This document shows, piece by piece, positions 1 through 64,000 of a stretch of 64,000 bases of DNA. The DNA is from Hormiphora californensis. Lineage: Eukaryota > Ctenophora > Tentaculata > Cydippida > Pleurobrachiidae. The DNA is taken from positions 5,494,960 to 5,558,959 of the forward strand of contig CM035361.1 in NCBI GenBank assembly GCA_020137815.1, written 5' to 3'. A program made the translations under genes and the position numbers. How positions within the stretch are numbered: the stretch's first letter is position 1; each line of letters opens with the position of its first letter. The notes under the pieces are model-generated. The model was not told the origin of the DNA. It did no database searches and worked only from the letters and a program-made list of their open reading frames with translations.

Positions 1-530
1 GGAGTATACAAGACAAATGGGGGCACTAAAATGTGTAAAATCGTCGCCTTAGTAGAGGCAGAGCACATAGCTGAGTTTCTATTTCCGTTCCTAATTGAGA
101 TAATTGGATAATCAGCTAATTGACGGTTGCATAATACCCCCTTTTCACCATAAACCGTGGTTTCTGGCTAATCCTGAGCTCTTTTGTTCAATCTAAGGCC
201 CTTCTAGCATCCCTTTACCCATTTGTATCACCTTTGACTCGTTTTACACACTAATATAGCACTCTATACAACCCTAGACACCGCCTTCAGCTCTTTAGAA
301 CTGAAGGCGGAAGAACTGGGATGCCAAAAGATCCCTAGATTGAACAAAAGAGCTCAGGATTAGCCAGAAACCACGGTTTATGGTGAAAAGGGGGTATTAT
401 GCAACCGTCAATTAGCTAATTATCCAATTATCTCAATTAGGAGCGGGAATAGAAACTCAGCTATGTGCTCTGCCTCTACTAAGGCGACGATTTTACACAT
501 TTTAGTGCCCCCATTTGTCTTGTATACTCC
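1..530. repeat. Inverted-repeat (foldback) element
   Basis: Bases 1-201 reappear as the reverse complement at about 336-530: ggagtatacaagacaaatgg at the left matches the right end, and ccgtggtttctggctaatcc matches ggattagccagaaaccacgg. The arms are nearly identical and the spacer is about 135 bp. No coding sequence is seen. The left arm starts at the window edge, so the true end may lie outside. Confidence 0.85.
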
Positions 531-840
531 GCCAAATTTAATTTTTTAGCGCTGGAGGGCAACTAATTAGCTAATTATCCAATTATCTCAATTAGGGGTC
601 CAGATAGAGACCTAAATATGTGCTCTAACCCCACTAATGTGATGATTCTACACATTTTAGTGCCCCCATTTGCCTCATAACTCCTTCCCAATGCAAAGTT
701 TCATTTATTAGCATGCGCGGGACAGATAATTGGCTAATTATCCAATTATCTCAATTATGGGGCAAGATAGCGACCTAAATATGTGCTCTACCCCCACTAA
801 TGCGATGATTCTACACAGTTTAGTGCCCTGATTTGAATCT
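405..840. repeat. Three tandem-like copies of a dispersed ~120-bp repeat
   Basis: Units near 405-530, 565-680 and 725-840 share the order 'aattagctaattatccaatt ... tctcaatta ... tatgtgctct ... ccactaatg ... gatgattctacaca ... tttagtgcccc'. The reverse-complement family reappears at 13930-14050, 14090-14215, 17080-17195 and 17235-17370 inside the giant foldback. I see no open frame with coding character. Confidence 0.75.
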
Positions 841-1343
841 TAGCTCCTTTTCTAGCCCGAGTTATGGATGTTTTTGGAGAATTTACCAATTGGGACGATA
901 GAGTCATATATGATACAAAATGTAGAATTTGGGGTATTTTTCTAGTAAAAACCGTTCAAGATTGTAGAAATTATAGCTATAGACTGCCTCAAAGCATAAA
1001 ATTTGACTATTGGACCCATACTTTTGCACAAATGACATTTGTTACTAAAATTCCCTTACGGACGATAGAGTCATATATGACACAGTGGGCCCAGCAAAAA
1101 CTACATGTCGAAACTTCAAATTTCTTTTTCGAGGTAGTTTGTGGTAATAATATCTACTTATAAACGAAAAATTAGAAAAATCTATCGAGCCAATCCTTCT
1201 CGCCCTTAAAGGGTTAATAATTAATAAAATTTAAATATAACATTTTTTCCTTCGGATGGATGTCTGAACAAAATCAAATTAATAAAATCAAATTATATAG
1301 ATATTCATTAATTATTAACACATTAACAAAATCTCCCCTGCAG
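841..1343. other. No gene recognised; intron or upstream sequence
   Basis: AT-rich sequence with a duplicated 21-bp motif (ggacgatagagtcatatatg at about 893 and 1062). A 99-codon open frame at 864-1163 has no recognisable domain and no splice-phase link to the receptor. The receptor's first exon and signal peptide were not found here. Confidence 0.5.
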
Positions 1344-54914
<53,571 letters not shown>

Positions 54915-54944
<30 letters not shown>

Positions 54945-54982
54945 GTGAGAGAGAGAGAGAGAGAGAGTGTGTGTGTATATGT

Positions 54983-55019
<37 letters not shown>

Positions 55020-55225
55020 AGAGAGAGAGAGAGAGAGAAGAGAGGAGAGAGAGAGAGAGAGCGAGAGAGAAGAGAGATAGATAGATGAGAAAGAGAGAGA
55101 GCGAGCTCGTCTCGCGAGAGGGAGAGCGCGATAGCTCTTATCGAGCATACGATATAGGAGAGAGACAGAGAGAGAGAGACAGAGACAGAGAGAGAGAGAA
55201 GAGAGAGAGACAGAGAGAGAGAGAC

Positions 55226-55262
<37 letters not shown>
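54915..55262. repeat. GT/GA microsatellite over the receptor's 3' end
   Basis: A (GT)n then (GA)n tract with GACA variants. It supplies the last nine receptor codons. Long RE-rich frames on the plus strand and LS-rich frames on the minus strand are translated repeat. Confidence 0.95.
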
Positions 55263-55263
<1 letters not shown>

Positions 55264-56231
55264 CATTGGTCAAGCACGAGATGAAGCACGAGGTCGAGCA
55301 CGAGGTCGAGCACAAGGTCAGCACAAGGTCTGGACACGGTCGTGGAGAAGGTCTGCGATGAAATGAACAGATTACGGTGGCAGATTCCGGCCAAGTGTTT
55401 TTTCAATCGAGTAAAATGTTTTTTTCCAAAGTTTTATAAAAAAATTATTTCAAAATAAAAATAAACGTGTCGTTAAAATTATTGGCCAGAATCTGCCATG
55501 CGCGTGGCAGTTCTCGGCCAAGATTCTAAAAAAACCTTGGCCACAATCTGCCATGCGCGTGGCAGATTCCGGCCAACTGTGGCGCGCAGTATTCATGCTC
55601 ACAATTGAAGCTTTCATCATATCTCAAGTCGCGCGCACACCTCTTCTACCGAGAATAAGGGCTCGAGGCACATGTCCGGGCACATGTCCAGGGCGGGGAA
55701 GCAGTACAAATATAAAACAAATAATTTACAATCTGGTGGTTAATTTTAATGCAATTTAAATGCAATGTCGCCTCAAAATAATTATTAATTGTAATAAGAA
55801 TTGCGTTATGCACCCATATCGCTGGATTTGCACATAAAACACAGATAAAAAACAATTTCCCCCATCTTCATCGTCCAATGTGCCTCATACTTCTCCACAT
55901 CAAACACAGATAAAAAACAATTTCCCCCATCTTCATCGTCCAATGTGCCTCATACTTCTCCACATCAAACACAGATAAAAAACAATTTCCCCCTTCTTCA
56001 TCGTCCAATCTTCATCGCTCAGTTGTACTCACAGCCACAGCTTGGTATGTACTGAAAAATAGTCCAATGGATATTAAAAAAGCGACAGAGATGAGATAGA
56101 GCGAGCCCTCATCTACCCCTATTTACCAGCACCCCGATTAACCGTGAATTTAGCCGGTAAATCGGGGTTCACTGAATAATCAGAGGGGGCTCAAAAGAAG
56201 AATGTACATGTATTATGTAGTACGGGGGGGG

Positions 56232-56305
<74 letters not shown>

Positions 56306-56398
56306 TCTTTCTGTCTCTCTATCTATCTCTCTAAATACTCCCAACGAAGTAAAACAACTACGTATTTGGTACGTCAATACTGAATGGCGTTATATTTA
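55263..56398. other. Intergenic, tail-to-tail genes; repeats only
   Basis: Contains short 'gagcacgaggtc' repeats (55275-55330), inverted 'ggcagattccggccaa' motifs (55378-55575), about 2.5 copies of a 66-bp repeat (aaacacagataaaaaacaat..., 55838-56010), a pogo-like fragment (56128-56172) and a CT microsatellite (56236-56330). AATAAA at 55454 could serve the receptor transcript. AATAAA on the minus strand at 56400-56395 overlaps the alpha-kinase stop. Confidence 0.6.
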
Positions 56399-62919
<6,521 letters not shown>

Positions 62920-63405
62920 TATAACCTATTTAGAATTTTGCGATTTGTTTAATTGAAGTTGTGTTGTCTCAAACAAAAAACACAGAGTGTGTATGTGACC
63001 TTGGCGGGGGACATAATGAACGTGGATCTTCCGATCTAGTGTGATACTAGGGGAGGAAGGGGCGCCGCCGTAAAGAAGGGTGTTGAACACGGGTAGAAAA
63101 AGTCGTCGTTTCTAGCTTTCGCCTTGCGGCTTCATTCAGGAACTAAAATTGAAACGAAATGATTACAGACACTGGTATACAATATAATCATAAATCAAAG
63201 ATAGAACAAGTTGACAGCGAACAACGGGTGGGGGACGGGGACGGGGTTGGGGGGGGGGGGAACAACTAAGACAACGAGAAGACATGGAGCAAACAGAGAA
63301 CTAAACAGAGGACTAGACAGAACCGGGGGGGGGGGGGGGGGGGGCACTGTTAATTACAGTGTTGAAACACGAGACGAGGGTAAAACAAGGTAAAACCAGG
63401 GACAT

Positions 63406-63501
<96 letters not shown>

Positions 63502-63569
63502 ACATACGCTCACATATACACACACTCACACTCACACACACACACAAAAAACACAATTAAAATTTTTCT
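62920..63569. other. Region upstream of alpha-kinase; low complexity, no gene
   Basis: Contains poly-G runs (63249-63260, 63327-63344) and a CT microsatellite (63410-63500) followed by (CA)n. A segment at 63100-63145 (minus strand: tgaatgaagccgcaaggcga) may be part of a retroelement with the neighbouring GIY-YIG frame. No promoter motif could be assigned to the alpha-kinase gene. Confidence 0.5.
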
Positions 63570-64000
63570 CTAAAAAACGTAACCATTTCTATTTGTCCCA
63601 TTGATTTCAGGTTTGAGTTCATTAATGTGATAGTCTTCTCTGATGTACCCCCCTAGGGTATCTCTCGCCTGGTCCAATATCTTGACTGTGTACACGTCCT
63701 CGAGGAACCGGGGCAGGTCTCGACTTCCACGTCCCCTTTCGTTTGAACCAGTGGTACCGTGAACTGTGCGGGCGTGGGTGCTTGTTCAGTCTAAAGCTGG
63801 CCTCATGCTCGATGATTCTGTCTAAGAGTCGCCGTCCAGTTGTGCCAATATAGGTTGCCTGGCACTGCTTGCATGTGGCGTGGTACACCACATGCGTCCT
63901 TTGACAGTCCACATCTTGTTCGTGGAGTGCACAGTATGGTGCCAGCTGGGTTGGGGGAGGACATCGTTCATTGGTGGTGGTGTGTTGACATTGCCTTCTC
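63570..64000 (-). pseudogene. GIY-YIG endonuclease fragment, Penelope-like retroelement type (frameshifted, runs off window)
   Basis: On the minus strand from the window edge, a Cys-bearing approach (CALHEQDVDCQRTHVVYHAT) leads to CKQCQATYIGTTGRRLLDR, the GIY-YIG pattern V-Y-x-x-x-C-x-x-C-x-x-x-Y-I-G-x-T-x-R-x-L-x-x-R, then IIEHEASFRLNKH. Near 63775 the frame must shift by one base to continue convincingly (VYTVKILDQARDTLGGYIRE, then INELKPEING) to a stop at 63570-63572. Penelope-like elements carry such a domain at the C-terminus of the reverse transcriptase; no reverse transcriptase is in view. One frame break indicates decay or an assembly indel. Confidence 0.8.

Noticed and set aside
864-1163. 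99-codon open frame as a possible receptor first exon
   Set aside because: No signal peptide, no splice donor in a usable phase, and internal duplicated repeat motif.

Overview
This is genomic DNA from a multicellular animal. Genes are split into many short exons with GT..AG introns. The encoded domains (immunoglobulin-like, kringle, sushi-like, fibronectin III-like, LDL-receptor class A plus rhodopsin-like 7TM, Golgi carbohydrate sulfotransferase, alpha-kinase) are metazoan, and the introns are packed with short DNA transposons, Helitrons, microsatellites and foldbacks. I cannot name the species or phylum; a marine invertebrate is plausible but is only inference. No rRNA, tRNA or CRISPR was seen.

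One plus-strand gene fills most of the window, from before 1344 to 54944. I followed about 80 exons by matching splice sites and reading phase. They encode roughly 3,000 residues of ectodomain, one transmembrane helix at about 54,100 and a short cytoplasmic tail. The order is: unrecognised N-terminal part with a kringle (1344-13009, 20764-21176); about a dozen Ig-like units (21346-46713); cysteine-rich sushi-like repeats (46861-51131); FN3-like part (52152-53770); helix and tail (54044-54944). The first exon and signal peptide are not visible. Two genes lie on the minus strand inside its introns: a relaxin-receptor-like GPCR with LDLa repeats (29968-33214) and an intronless HNK-1-type carbohydrate sulfotransferase (48628-49869). 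Tail to tail with the receptor is a six-exon minus-strand alpha-kinase gene (56399-62919) with a possible CIDE-N-like N-terminus. The right edge holds a GIY-YIG endonuclease fragment of the Penelope-like type.

The most unusual structure is a 7.55-kb foldback (13114-20667) inside one receptor intron. It is built from the palindrome TGGCGCCA, flanked by an exact 8-bp duplication, and contains a nested 1.9-kb TTAA-flanked insertion whose empty site survives in an internal duplicate. Second is a tandem duplication of a three-exon receptor cassette (34119-35594 and 36973-38452). The cassette is 442 coding bases, so both copies cannot be spliced together in frame, and a Helitron present only in the second copy has its empty site in the first.

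Several one-base frame breaks and one in-frame TGA occur in otherwise convincing coding sequence in different genes. Residual long-read indel errors are as likely as gene decay, so exon calls near them are marked as uncertain.
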